Under the pieces are notes generated by a model that saw nothing but the letters and a program-made list of their open reading frames with translations, did not search any database and had not been told where the DNA came from. Shown one piece after another: positions 42,214 through 51,456 of a DNA stretch of 64,000 nt (the first letter of the stretch is position 1; each line of letters opens with the position of its first letter). This DNA is from Arthrobacter ruber (GTDB taxonomy: Bacteria > Actinomycetota > Actinomycetes > Actinomycetales > Micrococcaceae), in assembly GCF_002954225.1 (NCBI RefSeq), contig NZ_PPTH01000017.1, forward strand, positions 253,311-317,310. Direction: 5' to 3'. The translations under genes were made by a program, and so were the position numbers.

Positions 42214-42789
42214 ATGATCGTCGATACAGCCCGGCGCCCCCGTTCCGACGGCACTCCTCCCCGCTTGGCAGACCCGCGACGATTCGGGGCACTGATCGGG
42301 CTGGTAGGAGCCTGCGTGTTCGTCTTCTCCTACACCTCGGGATCCACCGGACCGGTGGCTATGGGCGCCCGCGTCCTGGTTCTCGCCGTAGTGGCGGCCA
42401 CGCTCTGGTTCCTGTTCGTGGCTCCGCGTCCCCTAGGGCCGTTCGTCCCCGCCCGGGGATGGCAGATCGGCGTCTATGTCCTGTGCGTGATCGCCGAGTT
42501 CGCCGTCATCGCGGCCGGTTCCGGACTGCTCGAGGCTGCAGGAGTCGCGGAACTCCGGCCGGCGCTGATCGCCCTCGTGGTCGGGGTGCACTTCCTGCCC
42601 TTCGCATGGGCCTTCAAGGAACGCATGTTCTACACGCTGGGCGGGACCCTGATGCTCCTCGGCGGTGCGGGCCTGCTCATCGGGACGTCGACGAGTGCAC
42701 TGGTGGCCGCCGTCGCCTCCGGGCTGGCGATGGCATGCCTCGTCCTCGCCTACAGCCTCGGGGCCTTCGCGTCACGAACGCGAGCCTGA
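42214..42789 (+). CDS. Small multi-TM membrane protein
   Basis: A 191-aa protein with about five to six transmembrane helices (RFGALIGLVGACVFVFSYT, VLVLAVVAATLWFLFVA, IGVYVLCVIAEFAVIAAG, LRPALIALVVGVHFLPFAWAF, GTLMLLGGAGLLIG, ASGLAMACLVLAYSLGAFA). Motif HFLPFAWAFKERMFY lies in a loop. ATG 42214 has TGGGAGG upstream. No family named with confidence. Confidence 0.75.
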   Translation: MIVDTARRPRSDGTPPRLADPRRFGALIGLVGACVFVFSYTSGSTGPVAMGARVLVLAVVAATLWFLFVAPRPLGPFVPARGWQIGVYVLCVIAEFAVIAAGSGLLEAAGVAELRPALIALVVGVHFLPFAWAFKERMFYTLGGTLMLLGGAGLLIGTSTSALVAAVASGLAMACLVLAYSLGAFASRTRA

Positions 42790-42800
42790 CCGGTCAGGAG
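42786..42800 (+). repeat. 15-bp direct repeat, left copy
   Basis: CTGACCGGTCAGGAG, with the 12-bp palindrome CTGACCGGTCAG inside. It overlaps the stop codon of the membrane gene. An identical copy lies at 44044-44058. Confidence 0.9.
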
Positions 42801-42943
42801 TTGGCGGCCAACTATCACTGGACGTGGCCCAGTAGGGCAATAGACCCTCACCACATCGGACCTGCCTGATGCACTCATGAGGTGGCATGATTGGCGCACC
42901 TGGGTGCGCTCGAAAAGACGGTTTCACGTCAGACGGGACTCTC

Positions 42944-43930
42944 ATGCGCGCTCGAGGGAGACAAGTAGTCATCGCATTATCTTTCGCAGCCTGCCTCTCG
43001 GCTTGCTCGTTCGTCTCCGGCGATGGGGAAACGCCTCCCTCCACTGCCTCGTCAGCAACGACAGCTACCGGAGTCCCCGAACCCTCCGTCAGTGCCGCCT
43101 CCCAATCTGCTGCTGCGTCAACCACACCTACCGCGTCTGCTTCGGCTGCTTCCCCAAGCGGTACTTCTACGGCAGGTACGGATCAGCACCATAGCGATGC
43201 CGACGCGGTTCGGGAGAGCTTGTACCTGGACGAGTGGGTCAAGAGCATCGCGAGGGCTTTCGACGGTATGGCGGCTAGCCTCTACACGGACTCTGGCCCG
43301 GGAGGGGATCGCTTCTCCAGTCTCGAGGATGCCTTCGCCTATATGGAGGGATTCACGGTGCCCGCCGGGTTCGAGGTGTCGTACGAGACGATGGTAGAAG
43401 GAACCTACGTCGTGGCCGTTTGGCACCCTCAAGCATGGACGTATCAGACCGAAATTACGGCCTTCACCAGCCGGAAGGGTCCTTCGACCCCGACCTCAAC
43501 GTTGGTACCGTTTCGCGAGAACCCTGAAACAGCGGTCGACACAGCCACAGCGGAGGCCCTCTGGGAGGTACTTATTCGGGTCCATTCCTCCCCCTCAGGG
43601 GATGATGGGCCCACAGACGACCAACTCCGTCAGGAGGGAGTCCTGCTCGACGGACAGGAGTGGTCCATTGAGTACAACCCGGCGGATGCTACTCATTTCA
43701 TACTCCGAGTGTGGAACGAAGCCGGCTATCTCTTCGATTCGAAAGAGCACGCAGCTTATTTCGACTCCTACGCGAGGAACGACTATCGTCCCGAAGCCAA
43801 CTTCGCGATCGACCGGTTCTGGAACCCTGTGACGGCTCCGGGCGCATCTGGTGACCCCGATCGTCTGACTGCACCAGCCCACTCCTCGACTGTTCCGACT
43901 CCTACCCCTACAGAAGGGGCCGGGAGGTGA
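42944..43930 (+). CDS. Secreted lipoprotein of unknown function
   Basis: A 328-aa lipoprotein. The signal peptide RGRQVVIALSFAACLSAC ends in a lipobox (L-S-A-C). A long Ser/Thr/Ala-rich linker (about residues 25-80) leads to a globular domain with ESLYLDEWVKSIARAFDGM, a YVVAVWHPQAWTYQTE strand and WSIEYNPADATHFILRVWNEAGYLFDSKEHA. The C-terminal tail is PTPTPTEG. ATG 42944 is chosen. The base composition is less GC-rich than its neighbours, and the gene lies between two identical 15-bp repeats, which suggests acquisition as a cassette. Confidence 0.75.
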   Translation: MRARGRQVVIALSFAACLSACSFVSGDGETPPSTASSATTATGVPEPSVSAASQSAAASTTPTASASAASPSGTSTAGTDQHHSDADAVRESLYLDEWVKSIARAFDGMAASLYTDSGPGGDRFSSLEDAFAYMEGFTVPAGFEVSYETMVEGTYVVAVWHPQAWTYQTEITAFTSRKGPSTPTSTLVPFRENPETAVDTATAEALWEVLIRVHSSPSGDDGPTDDQLRQEGVLLDGQEWSIEYNPADATHFILRVWNEAGYLFDSKEHAAYFDSYARNDYRPEANFAIDRFWNPVTAPGASGDPDRLTAPAHSSTVPTPTPTEGAGR

Positions 43931-44043
43931 TTCTGCTGATCCGCGTGCATGGTGCCATCTCCGCTCACGCCAGCTTGTAGATCATGGTCGGTCACCAGGC
44001 ACTGGCGTTCCCCCTGCCGGATCCGAATCCTTGCGGCAAGAGA

Positions 44044-44058
44044 CTGACCGGTCAGGAG
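44044..44058 (+). repeat. 15-bp direct repeat, right copy
   Basis: CTGACCGGTCAGGAG, identical to 42786-42800 and in the same orientation. It overlaps the stop region of the chitinase gene. Confidence 0.9.
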
Positions 44059-45614
44059 CCCGACTTCTCCTCGACGATCTTCAGCACCGCCGCGTCGTCG
44101 AGCTTCTGCCACGGCGAGGCGTCCGAGCCCTGCTCCGCCGCCTCCGGGCTGTCGCTCTGGCTCCACCACTTCGCCTCGAAGACGCGGCCGTCCACCAGGA
44201 TCCTGTCGCCCCTCTCGTACACCGCCTTCGGATCCCACGCGGGGAACAGGCCGGCCGGCGCGGTGACCGCCGGGACGGGGCGCTCGTTCGGCAGCACCGG
44301 ACCCAGCAGCGTCCACGGGGTCTCCTCCGCCTGCAGCACGGGATCGTCCGGCAGGTCGCCCTGCGTCCAGTACTTCGCCGTGTACACGTTGCCGTGCCAC
44401 ACCACACGGTCGTCCTCGCGGTACGTGCCGACGTCGGACCAGATGGGGTAGGGGCTCGTCTCGGGATCGTCCTCGACCAGGGCGGCGGGTGACTCCTCGA
44501 CCACGGGTTCCTCGGCGAGGGTCGAGGCCCGGCCCTCGAAGTCGGCGCCGAGGAGCGCGGCGAAGGACAGGCCCTCCTGGTCGATCCCGCTGCACGAGTC
44601 CGAGACCACGGTGGTGTCCGCGTAGTTCTCGCTGCACGTGGCATCGCGATTCAGCGACCACATGGACATCCGGCCCGCCCCGCGCTCGATGGCGAAGGTG
44701 TTGAAGGCCTTGGCGTCGTCGAGCGTGAAGACCTCGCCCTTGACGTCGTTCTGCCCGATCATCGGCGTCAGCCCGATCTTCCGCCAGGCCGCCTGCGGCC
44801 CGATGTCGATACCCGCCCGCTCGTACAGCACCTGCAGTTGGCGGTGGGTGGCGTCGGCGGCATTCTGGGACGCCGTCAGCATGCTCGTGCCCTCGGGGCG
44901 GCTTCCGCCGTAGTCCATCGTCATGACGTTCACCCCGGCGAGGTCCACGCCTGCCTCGAGGAACTGCGCGACGGCGGCGGTCCCGTCCGTGGTCAGCCCG
45001 GACGGCGCGACCGGCAGGGTCAGCCAGACGTTGAGCGGCGTGTCGCCGCCGGCGCGTTCGGCCTGCAGGGCGGCGAGGGCTTCGGCGCGGCGCTTGCCCG
45101 CGGCGGTGTCCTTCAGGTTCTCGCCCTCGATGTCGAGGTCCACGGTCGAGAGCTTGTACCGGTCGATGACCTGTGCATACGCGTCCTCCAGGTCCTCCGG
45201 ATCCGTGCAGGCGGTGGCCAGCTCGTCGTTGAGGAGCCCGCCGAAGGACACGATGACCTCGCCGCCGTCCTGCGTGAGCCGTGCGACGCGGCGGTCCAGG
45301 TCCAGCGCGGCCTCGGCCTCGTCGAGCCCGTAGAAGGTCCCCCAGGACGGCGTGCACGGCTCGGTCTTGGACGCCACGACGAAGGACAGCACCGCGCTGC
45401 CGCCGATCCCGGCCGCCGGGTCCTCGAACTCGTAGGACGGCGTCGCGGTGACGTCCACGTACCCCGCGAAGAATGCGCCCGTGCTCTCCGCGGCGCGGGC
45501 GTCCTCCCAGCGGTCAAAGCCGGTGAGCCCGCCGACGGCGAGACCACCGACGACGACGGACAGGAGTGAGAGGCGGAGGACGGAGAGCTTCCGGCCGGGA
45601 AAGCGTGCAGACAC
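44052..45614 (-). CDS. Secreted GH18 chitinase with carbohydrate-binding repeats
   Basis: A 520-aa secreted chitinase. A hydrophobic signal segment (VLRLSLLSVVVGGLAVGGL) is followed by a GH18 barrel: TGAFFAGYVDVTATPSYEF, GGEVIVSFGGLLND, STVDLDIEGENL (the D-x-D-x-E catalytic core) and VNVMTMDYGG. After residue about 390 two ChtBD3/CBM5-12-like modules occur: VGTYREDDRVVWHGNVYTAKYWTQGDLP and KAVYERGDRILVDGRVFEAKWWSQSDSP. The start is GTG 45614; longer frames upstream are shadows. It converges with the lipoprotein gene and is divergent from the GT2 gene. Confidence 0.9.
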   Translation of the reverse strand: MSARFPGRKLSVLRLSLLSVVVGGLAVGGLTGFDRWEDARAAESTGAFFAGYVDVTATPSYEFEDPAAGIGGSAVLSFVVASKTEPCTPSWGTFYGLDEAEAALDLDRRVARLTQDGGEVIVSFGGLLNDELATACTDPEDLEDAYAQVIDRYKLSTVDLDIEGENLKDTAAGKRRAEALAALQAERAGGDTPLNVWLTLPVAPSGLTTDGTAAVAQFLEAGVDLAGVNVMTMDYGGSRPEGTSMLTASQNAADATHRQLQVLYERAGIDIGPQAAWRKIGLTPMIGQNDVKGEVFTLDDAKAFNTFAIERGAGRMSMWSLNRDATCSENYADTTVVSDSCSGIDQEGLSFAALLGADFEGRASTLAEEPVVEESPAALVEDDPETSPYPIWSDVGTYREDDRVVWHGNVYTAKYWTQGDLPDDPVLQAEETPWTLLGPVLPNERPVPAVTAPAGLFPAWDPKAVYERGDRILVDGRVFEAKWWSQSDSPEAAEQGSDASPWQKLDDAAVLKIVEEKSGS

Positions 45615-45815
45615 ATGGACCCCAGGAGAACAGCCCCGAACGAGGCGAAAGAGCGCACCCCAGGTGCGCGAGACGCTTGAAGCGTAAGGGAAATTATGGC
45701 CCACGTCATTCTTTCGCCTAACGCCGATGGCGAGCGATCCGACGGTAGACAGTGGCGCTGCATGTCGCGGGGGCGACGCCGTGTGTCCACCCGTCCGCTG
45801 AGTGCAGAGGTAGCC

Positions 45816-48263
45816 ATGTCCAGACACAGCGATGCCACCGCGTCCGCCACGCCCCGCCGATGGGCGCGTGCCCGGAGCGGCGCGGCCGCGGGCACCCGGG
45901 CGACTGCTGCGCCGTCGTCGGATGCTGCCGAAACGGTCCGCGAGCAGGTGGCCGCGGCTGCCACGGTCACCGCGCCGGCCCGGCGGCGGCAGTGGGGTGC
46001 CGAGCGGCGCTCCGAGCCGCTGTCGATCGTGCACCCCACGCCGTCGTCGCGGAAGATCGCCCTCGGCCGGATCGGTATCGCGGTCACGGTGCTGGCCTGG
46101 CTCACGTACATCGTCACGACGATCCTGCGGCAGTTCGCCAACAACCCGGACGCGGGGTTCCGGTTCCAGATCGAGGCGGCGTCGTACCTGATCGTCGTCA
46201 CCTTTCTGACGTTCTCCGCGCTGATGTACCTGCTGGCGCGGCAGGGTGCGCTGTACCGGTTCCGGGACCACCGGCGCGTACCGCGCGGCGAGCTGGACCG
46301 CCACTTCGCACACCACGAGGAGGGCATCACCGTGCTGGTGCCCTCCTACGCCGAGGAGCCCGCCGTCGTGCGTGCCACGCTCTGGTCCGCGGCGCTGCAG
46401 GAGTTCCCGAACATCCGCGTGGTGCTCCTCCTCGACGATCCGCCACACCCCACGGATCCCGTGATCCGGCAGCGGCTCGACGCCACGCGGGCGCTGTCCT
46501 TCGAGATCGAGTCGGCCCTCCTCGAACCGTCCACGCGGGCCACCGCTGCGCTGGCCGCATTCGAGGCGGACCTCGCCGCACGTGGCGCCGACGCCCCGCC
46601 GTCGTGCGACGACCTGCCTCCGCTCATCGCGGCGTACGAGTCCGCCGCCCTGTGGCTCGAGGACATGGCCGACGCCGAGACGGTGGAGGACCACGTGGAC
46701 GAGTTCTTCGTGGACCTCGTGATCATGGGACTCGCGCGCGAGCTCCGCCTGACCATGTTCGCGCTCGACGCCGCACTGGTGCAGGAGCAGTGCCCGCGGC
46801 CCGACCGCATCCGCGAGCAGTACCTGCGGCTCGTGCGGATCTTCAACACGCGGCTCGAGACATTCGAGCGGAAGGCCTACGCGTCACTCTCGCACGAGGC
46901 GAACAAGGCCATGAACCTCAACGCCTACATCTCGCTCATGGGCCAGCGGTGGCGGAAGGAGGAGGTGGCCACCGGCACGGTGCTGCGTCCGCTCGCGGAC
47001 GGGGAGGAGCCGGAGGGCGACGACGTCCTGGACGTGCCCGACTCCACCTATCTGCTCACGCTCGACGCCGACTCGCTGCTGCTGCGCGACTACTGCGTGC
47101 GGCTGGTGTACCTGCTGGAATCGCCCGGCAACGAGCGGATCGCCGTCACGCAGACCCCGTACTCGTCCTTCCGGGGTGCGCCGACGCGTATCGAGCGAGT
47201 GGCGGGCGCGACGACGGACATCCAGCACATCCTGCATCAGGGCAAGTCCTACTACGGGGCCACCTTCTGGGTGGGCGCCAACGCCGTCATCCGGAAGCGG
47301 GCGGTGGAGGACATCGTGGAGGTCGAGAACGTGGGCGGCTTCGAGATCAAGACCTACATCCAGGACCGCACGGTCATCGAGGACACCGAGTCCAGCGTGG
47401 ACCTCGGCACCCACGGGTGGACTCTCATGAACTACCCCGAGCGCCTCAGCTACAGCGCCACCCCGCCGGACTTCGGGTCCCTCGTGGTCCAGCGCCGGCG
47501 CTGGGCCAACGGCGGGCTGCTGATCCTGCCGAAGCTGTGGAACCAGCTACGACGACGCCGTCACCTCCGCGAGCAGGTGCTCGCCCGCGAGGTGCTGCTG
47601 CGCGTGAACTACATGGCGTCGATCGCATGGGCGAGCTTCGGGCTGCTGTTCCTGCTGGCGTACCCGTACGACAGCCGGCTCCTGAGCCCCGTCGTGTTCC
47701 TCGCCGCGGCCCCGTACTTCCTGGCGATGGGCAGCGACCTGCGGGACTGCGGGCACCGCTTCTCGGACATCTTCCGGATCTACGGCTTCAACCTGGTGCT
47801 GCTGCCGGTCAACCTCGCCGGCGTGCTGAAGTCCATACAGCAGGCGTTCACGGGGGAGAAGATCCCCTTCGTGCGCACGCCGAAGGTCAAGGACCGCACC
47901 GCGGCGCCGGGTCTCTACGTGGTGATCCCGTACGCCATCGTGGCGTTCTCGCTGCTCACGCTCGCCCGGGACGTGATGGAGAGGAACTGGGGCAACGCCG
48001 TCTTCGCCGCCCTGAACGCCGTCCTGGCCGCCGGTGCCATCCGCGCCTACATCGGGATCAAGAACTCGCTCGTGGACATGTGGCTCGGCGTCCTGAACTG
48101 GCTGTACGTGGCGCCGCGGGTGAAGAAGGTCGAGGAGTCGAAGGTCGTCCCGAAGACCGCCGCGGAGGCGGACTGGGAGTCGATCCTGTACCACGGCGAC
48201 CGGCGCCTGAACCGGGACCTGCGCTCGGGCAATGACCGGCGCCGTCGGGCCGGTGTGCGGTAG
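45816..48263 (+). CDS. GT2 family membrane glycosyltransferase
   Basis: An 815-aa cellulose-synthase-like processive glycosyltransferase. Two N-terminal TM helices (RIGIAVTVLAWLTYIVTTI; SYLIVVTFLTFSALMYLLA) precede a GT-A domain with ITVLVPSYAEE, LLLDDPPHP, LTLDADSLLL (D-x-D), IEDTESSVDL and QRRRWANGGLLIL (Q-x2-R-W). Three or four C-terminal TM helices follow. ATG 45816 has GCAGAGG upstream; the frame is open back to 45696. It probably makes or exports a surface polysaccharide. It starts 201 bp from the divergent chitinase. Confidence 0.9.
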   Translation: MSRHSDATASATPRRWARARSGAAAGTRATAAPSSDAAETVREQVAAAATVTAPARRRQWGAERRSEPLSIVHPTPSSRKIALGRIGIAVTVLAWLTYIVTTILRQFANNPDAGFRFQIEAASYLIVVTFLTFSALMYLLARQGALYRFRDHRRVPRGELDRHFAHHEEGITVLVPSYAEEPAVVRATLWSAALQEFPNIRVVLLLDDPPHPTDPVIRQRLDATRALSFEIESALLEPSTRATAALAAFEADLAARGADAPPSCDDLPPLIAAYESAALWLEDMADAETVEDHVDEFFVDLVIMGLARELRLTMFALDAALVQEQCPRPDRIREQYLRLVRIFNTRLETFERKAYASLSHEANKAMNLNAYISLMGQRWRKEEVATGTVLRPLADGEEPEGDDVLDVPDSTYLLTLDADSLLLRDYCVRLVYLLESPGNERIAVTQTPYSSFRGAPTRIERVAGATTDIQHILHQGKSYYGATFWVGANAVIRKRAVEDIVEVENVGGFEIKTYIQDRTVIEDTESSVDLGTHGWTLMNYPERLSYSATPPDFGSLVVQRRRWANGGLLILPKLWNQLRRRRHLREQVLAREVLLRVNYMASIAWASFGLLFLLAYPYDSRLLSPVVFLAAAPYFLAMGSDLRDCGHRFSDIFRIYGFNLVLLPVNLAGVLKSIQQAFTGEKIPFVRTPKVKDRTAAPGLYVVIPYAIVAFSLLTLARDVMERNWGNAVFAALNAVLAAGAIRAYIGIKNSLVDMWLGVLNWLYVAPRVKKVEESKVVPKTAAEADWESILYHGDRRLNRDLRSGNDRRRRAGVR

Positions 48264-48361
48264 GCAGGAGGATGACTGATCTGCGAGTGGCTGATTGACT
48301 GGTTGCTCGCGAGGCGTCCCGGTCGGGGCCGCCGGATGATCGACCGAAAGCTGGTGCCGGC

Positions 48362-48880
48362 ATGAGCCTCATCCCCTTCCGCGGGAACACACCCCGCGTG
48401 GACGAGACGGTGTTCGTCGCTGCGACGGCGACGCTGATCGGCGACGTGGTTCTGGGCGGACACTCGAGCGTCTTCTACGGCGCCACGGTTCGCGCGGACA
48501 CCACACCCATCCGGGTGGGGGAAGGCACCAACCTGCAGGACAACGTCGTGGTCCACGCCGACCCCGGGTATCCGGCGGTCATCGGCGACCGGGTCAGCGT
48601 GGGACACGGCGCCGTGGTGCACGGCTGCACCATCGAGGACGACTGCCTCATCGGGATGAGCGCCACGGTCATGAACGGCGCGGTCATCGGGACGGGATCG
48701 CTGGTCGCAGCGGGAGCGGTGGTCCTCGAGGGCACAGTGGTCCCGCCGCGGTCGCTCGTTGCCGGCGTCCCCGCCAAGGTCCGCCGGGAGCTCACCGACG
48801 ACGAGGTGGAGGGCGTGAAGGCGAACGCCGAGCAGTACAGGAGCCTGGCGCAGGAGCACCGGGCGGCGTCGACGACCTGA
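48362..48880 (+). CDS. Gamma-class carbonic anhydrase-like hexapeptide protein
   Basis: A 172-aa left-handed beta-helix protein. Hexapeptide repeats run through VFVAATATLIGDVVLGGHSSVFYGATVRADTTPIRVG, and metal-ligand His residues are visible in NVVVHADPGYPAVIGDRVSVGHGAVVHGCTI. VPPRSLVAGVPAKVRREL is the typical C-terminus. It may hydrate CO2 or act as an acyltransferase-like protein. It is followed by a strong bidirectional hairpin before the convergent coiled-coil gene. Confidence 0.9.
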   Translation: MSLIPFRGNTPRVDETVFVAATATLIGDVVLGGHSSVFYGATVRADTTPIRVGEGTNLQDNVVVHADPGYPAVIGDRVSVGHGAVVHGCTIEDDCLIGMSATVMNGAVIGTGSLVAAGAVVLEGTVVPPRSLVAGVPAKVRRELTDDEVEGVKANAEQYRSLAQEHRAASTT

Positions 48881-48900
48881 CCGGGCAGTGGCCCTGCATC

Positions 48901-48943
48901 ACACAGGAGCCCCGGTAACCTTCCGGTCCCGGGGCTCCTGTGT
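48901..48943. terminator. Bidirectional terminator between convergent genes
   Basis: ACACAGGAGCCCCGG (48901-48915) pairs perfectly with its complement at 48929-48943 over a 13-nt loop. It lies 21 bp after the carbonic-anhydrase stop codon. Confidence 0.85.
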
Positions 48944-48962
48944 GTTGCGATGCGTCGGGCTG

Positions 48963-51308
48963 TCAGGCCACGCAGCCGCCGAGCGCGATCTGCCCGTCGA
49001 TGGCCTTGATCTGCTTCTGAACATCGCCGAGCTTGCCCTGGAGGGTGGCCACGGTGGCCTTCTGCGCCGCGATGGCATCCTTGTTGGTCTTCTTCTGGCC
49101 TTCGAGTCCGCGAAGGACCGTCTGGGCATCGGTGACCTGCTTGTCGAGGGTGGTCAACTGTCCCTGCAGGCTCTTGAGCTGGGCCTCGGTGGCACTGATC
49201 TCGCCGTTGAGTTTGTCCAGCTGGGCGAGGAGCGGAGCCACCCGGCCCTGCAGGGTGAGCACCTCGGACTCCCTGGCGGTGATCCGGGTGTTGAGCCCTG
49301 CAAGCGCCGCGACCTGCTTGTCCAGCTCGGCATTCAGCGTGCTGATCTCCCCCTGCTTGGTCACCACGGCCCGGGCTGCGCTCTCCGCGGCGGCCTGAAG
49401 CGTGGGCAGGCGATCCTGCAGTCCGGTCAGGTCGGCTGTCTTGGTCGCAACGGCTGCGGTGGCCGAGGCGAGCTGCGCCTCGGCATCGCTCAGGTCGGTC
49501 CTCAGGCCGCCGAGCACGTCCTTCTGGGCGGCGATGGCGGCCTCGGCCGCGGCGACGTCCCCGGTCAGGCGTGGCAGCTCGGACTGCAGAGCTGCGACGA
49601 CCTTCTCCTGCGCCGTCACGGCGTCACGGGCTGCAGTTGCTGCTGTTGTAAGAGCCGGCAGTTGCGCCTGGAGGGCCGTGACGGTGTCCTGCTGGGCGGC
49701 AACCGCGGTGTTCGCCTCGGTCAGGGCAGTCTGCAGTGCGGGCAGCTGTCCCTGCAGCGTCCTGACCTCCGACTCCTTGGTCAGCACGGAGGCGTTCGCC
49801 GCGGTCAACGCCGCCTGCAGGGGTGCGGCCTCCTTCTGGAGGTTGCTGCTCTCGGTCTGCTTCGCCAGCAGTTCCGTATTGAGCTTGTCGACCTGACTCT
49901 GGAGCCCCTGGAGGTCGCCCTGCAGGCTGGAGATCTGAGAGCTCTTGTTCGCAATCTGCGTATTGACGCCGTCGAGTTCCACCTGCTTCGCGTTGCGCTG
50001 GGCGATCAGCTCGGCACGCCGGCCATTGCCATTGCCGTTGCCATTACCGTTGCCGTTGATCTGCGACGTAAGTGCCGCGATCTCGTCCAGGAGAGCCGTC
50101 CGACGGTTCTGCAGCGTAGTCAGCTCGCCCTGGGCAGTGTTGAGGGCGCCCTGCTTGGCCGTGATCTCCGCGTTCTTGGCGGTGATCATCTTCTGCTTTT
50201 CCGAGATCTGGGCAGTGACCGCGGCCTGGCCGCTGCTGTTGGCGGCAACGGCGTCCGCAGCCATGGCAGCGTCTGCGCGCAGGGCTGTGAGTTCACCGTC
50301 GGCGCGGGTGATGGCGGCCTGCTGCGCCGTGACGGCGTCTGCTGCCCGCGTCGCCGCACCCTCGAGAGCGAGGAGATCGGTCTGGGCTGCTGCAATGGCG
50401 GCCTGCTGTGCCGCGACGGCGTCTCCGGCCGTCGCGGCCTGCACCCGAAGCCCCGTGAGCGACCGGGCGGCGGCCTCGATCTCCTCCTGCTGGGCATCGA
50501 GAGCGGACTGCGCCGTGGTGCCGGCAGCGACGAGCTGCGCCAGGGCGCCCTCGGAATCGGTCACCGCCTGCTGTGCTGCGCCGACAGTGGTCTCTGCTTC
50601 CTCCGCCGTCGTCGTGAGGGCCGCCAGCTCGCGCTGTGCCTGTGCGATGGCGTCCTTCTGCAGTGTCAGTTCGGCCGCTGTCCGTGCTGCGTCGGCTTCG
50701 AGGCCGGCCAGCTCGTTCTCTGCGAGGCGGAGCGACTCCTGCGCGGCATCGACGTCGGCAGTGGTGGCGAGTGCCTGCTTCCGCAGTTCGTCCGCGTCGG
50801 CCTCAGCCGCGGTCAGCTCCGCCTGGAGCGGTGCGAGCGCGGCGGCCACGTCCTTCTGCTGCGCCTGCAGGTTCGCGAGGTCCGAGGTGGCCGTCTCGAT
50901 GGCCTTCGCGGTGCTCGCCTGCTGAGCGGTGACGGCAGTGAGCTCAGTCTGAGCGTTCTTCTCGGCGGCATCCAACTGGGCGCTCTGGGTCTCGAGAGCG
51001 GCGATTGCCTTGGTGGCGTCGTCGATCTGCGTCGTGAGGGCGGCGGCATTCACCTGCAGTACCGACCGCTCGGCCTGCAGCTTGGTGATGACGTCCGCAT
51101 TCTTTCGCGCCGCGTTCTTTAGGAGGTTCTCCTGCACCGTGCCCCGATGCGCCGCCTGGTTCACCACCCCGTTGCACACCCCCGACGTCGGCCCTGACTG
51201 CGCGGATGCCTGCGGGGCGAGGACCAGGGCTCCACCGAGGATGCCCGGCAGGAGGACTGCGGTCGCGAGTCGGCGGGTGAGGGTGGATGTGGTGTTGCTG
51301 GTGCGCAC
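48963..51308 (-). CDS. Secreted long coiled-coil protein
   Basis: A 781-aa exported protein. A signal peptide (RRLATAVLLPGILGGALVL, then APQASAQS) is followed by a short GVCNGVVNQAAHRG segment and about 700 residues of heptad-like Ala/Gln/Leu/Thr helix (patterns such as LQAQLPAL, AVTAQQAAI, LQGQL). An Asn-Gly linker, INGNGNGNGNGNGRR, interrupts it near the middle. It ends in GGCVA, so only two cysteines exist, one near each end, suggesting a disulfide. GTG 51308 has CAGGAG upstream. It is probably a structural or cell-envelope protein; no family is assigned. Confidence 0.8.
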   Translation of the reverse strand: MRTSNTTSTLTRRLATAVLLPGILGGALVLAPQASAQSGPTSGVCNGVVNQAAHRGTVQENLLKNAARKNADVITKLQAERSVLQVNAAALTTQIDDATKAIAALETQSAQLDAAEKNAQTELTAVTAQQASTAKAIETATSDLANLQAQQKDVAAALAPLQAELTAAEADADELRKQALATTADVDAAQESLRLAENELAGLEADAARTAAELTLQKDAIAQAQRELAALTTTAEEAETTVGAAQQAVTDSEGALAQLVAAGTTAQSALDAQQEEIEAAARSLTGLRVQAATAGDAVAAQQAAIAAAQTDLLALEGAATRAADAVTAQQAAITRADGELTALRADAAMAADAVAANSSGQAAVTAQISEKQKMITAKNAEITAKQGALNTAQGELTTLQNRRTALLDEIAALTSQINGNGNGNGNGNGRRAELIAQRNAKQVELDGVNTQIANKSSQISSLQGDLQGLQSQVDKLNTELLAKQTESSNLQKEAAPLQAALTAANASVLTKESEVRTLQGQLPALQTALTEANTAVAAQQDTVTALQAQLPALTTAATAARDAVTAQEKVVAALQSELPRLTGDVAAAEAAIAAQKDVLGGLRTDLSDAEAQLASATAAVATKTADLTGLQDRLPTLQAAAESAARAVVTKQGEISTLNAELDKQVAALAGLNTRITARESEVLTLQGRVAPLLAQLDKLNGEISATEAQLKSLQGQLTTLDKQVTDAQTVLRGLEGQKKTNKDAIAAQKATVATLQGKLGDVQKQIKAIDGQIALGGCVA

Positions 51309-51456
51309 GTAAGCTCCTGAAGGCTTTGGGGAGGCGTCATCGCCTCCCCAAAGGTAGGGGCGATAGTTCACACAGGAAACAGTGCTGTCTACGTGAGTAT
51401 CGAAGGCAACTACTTGGACGCACGCTGCCGATTACCTGCGGGCCTTGTCCTGCGCG

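Noticed and set aside
45752-48235. 827-aa frame overlapping the GT2 gene on the same strand
   Set aside because: Arg/Ala/Gly/Pro-rich composition typical of a +1 shadow; the GT2 frame has all D-x-D and Q-x2-R-W motifs.
48888-51122. Large open frame antisense to the coiled-coil gene
   Set aside because: Leu/Gly/Arg-rich shadow of the repetitive coiled-coil coding sequence; no start site and no known motif.
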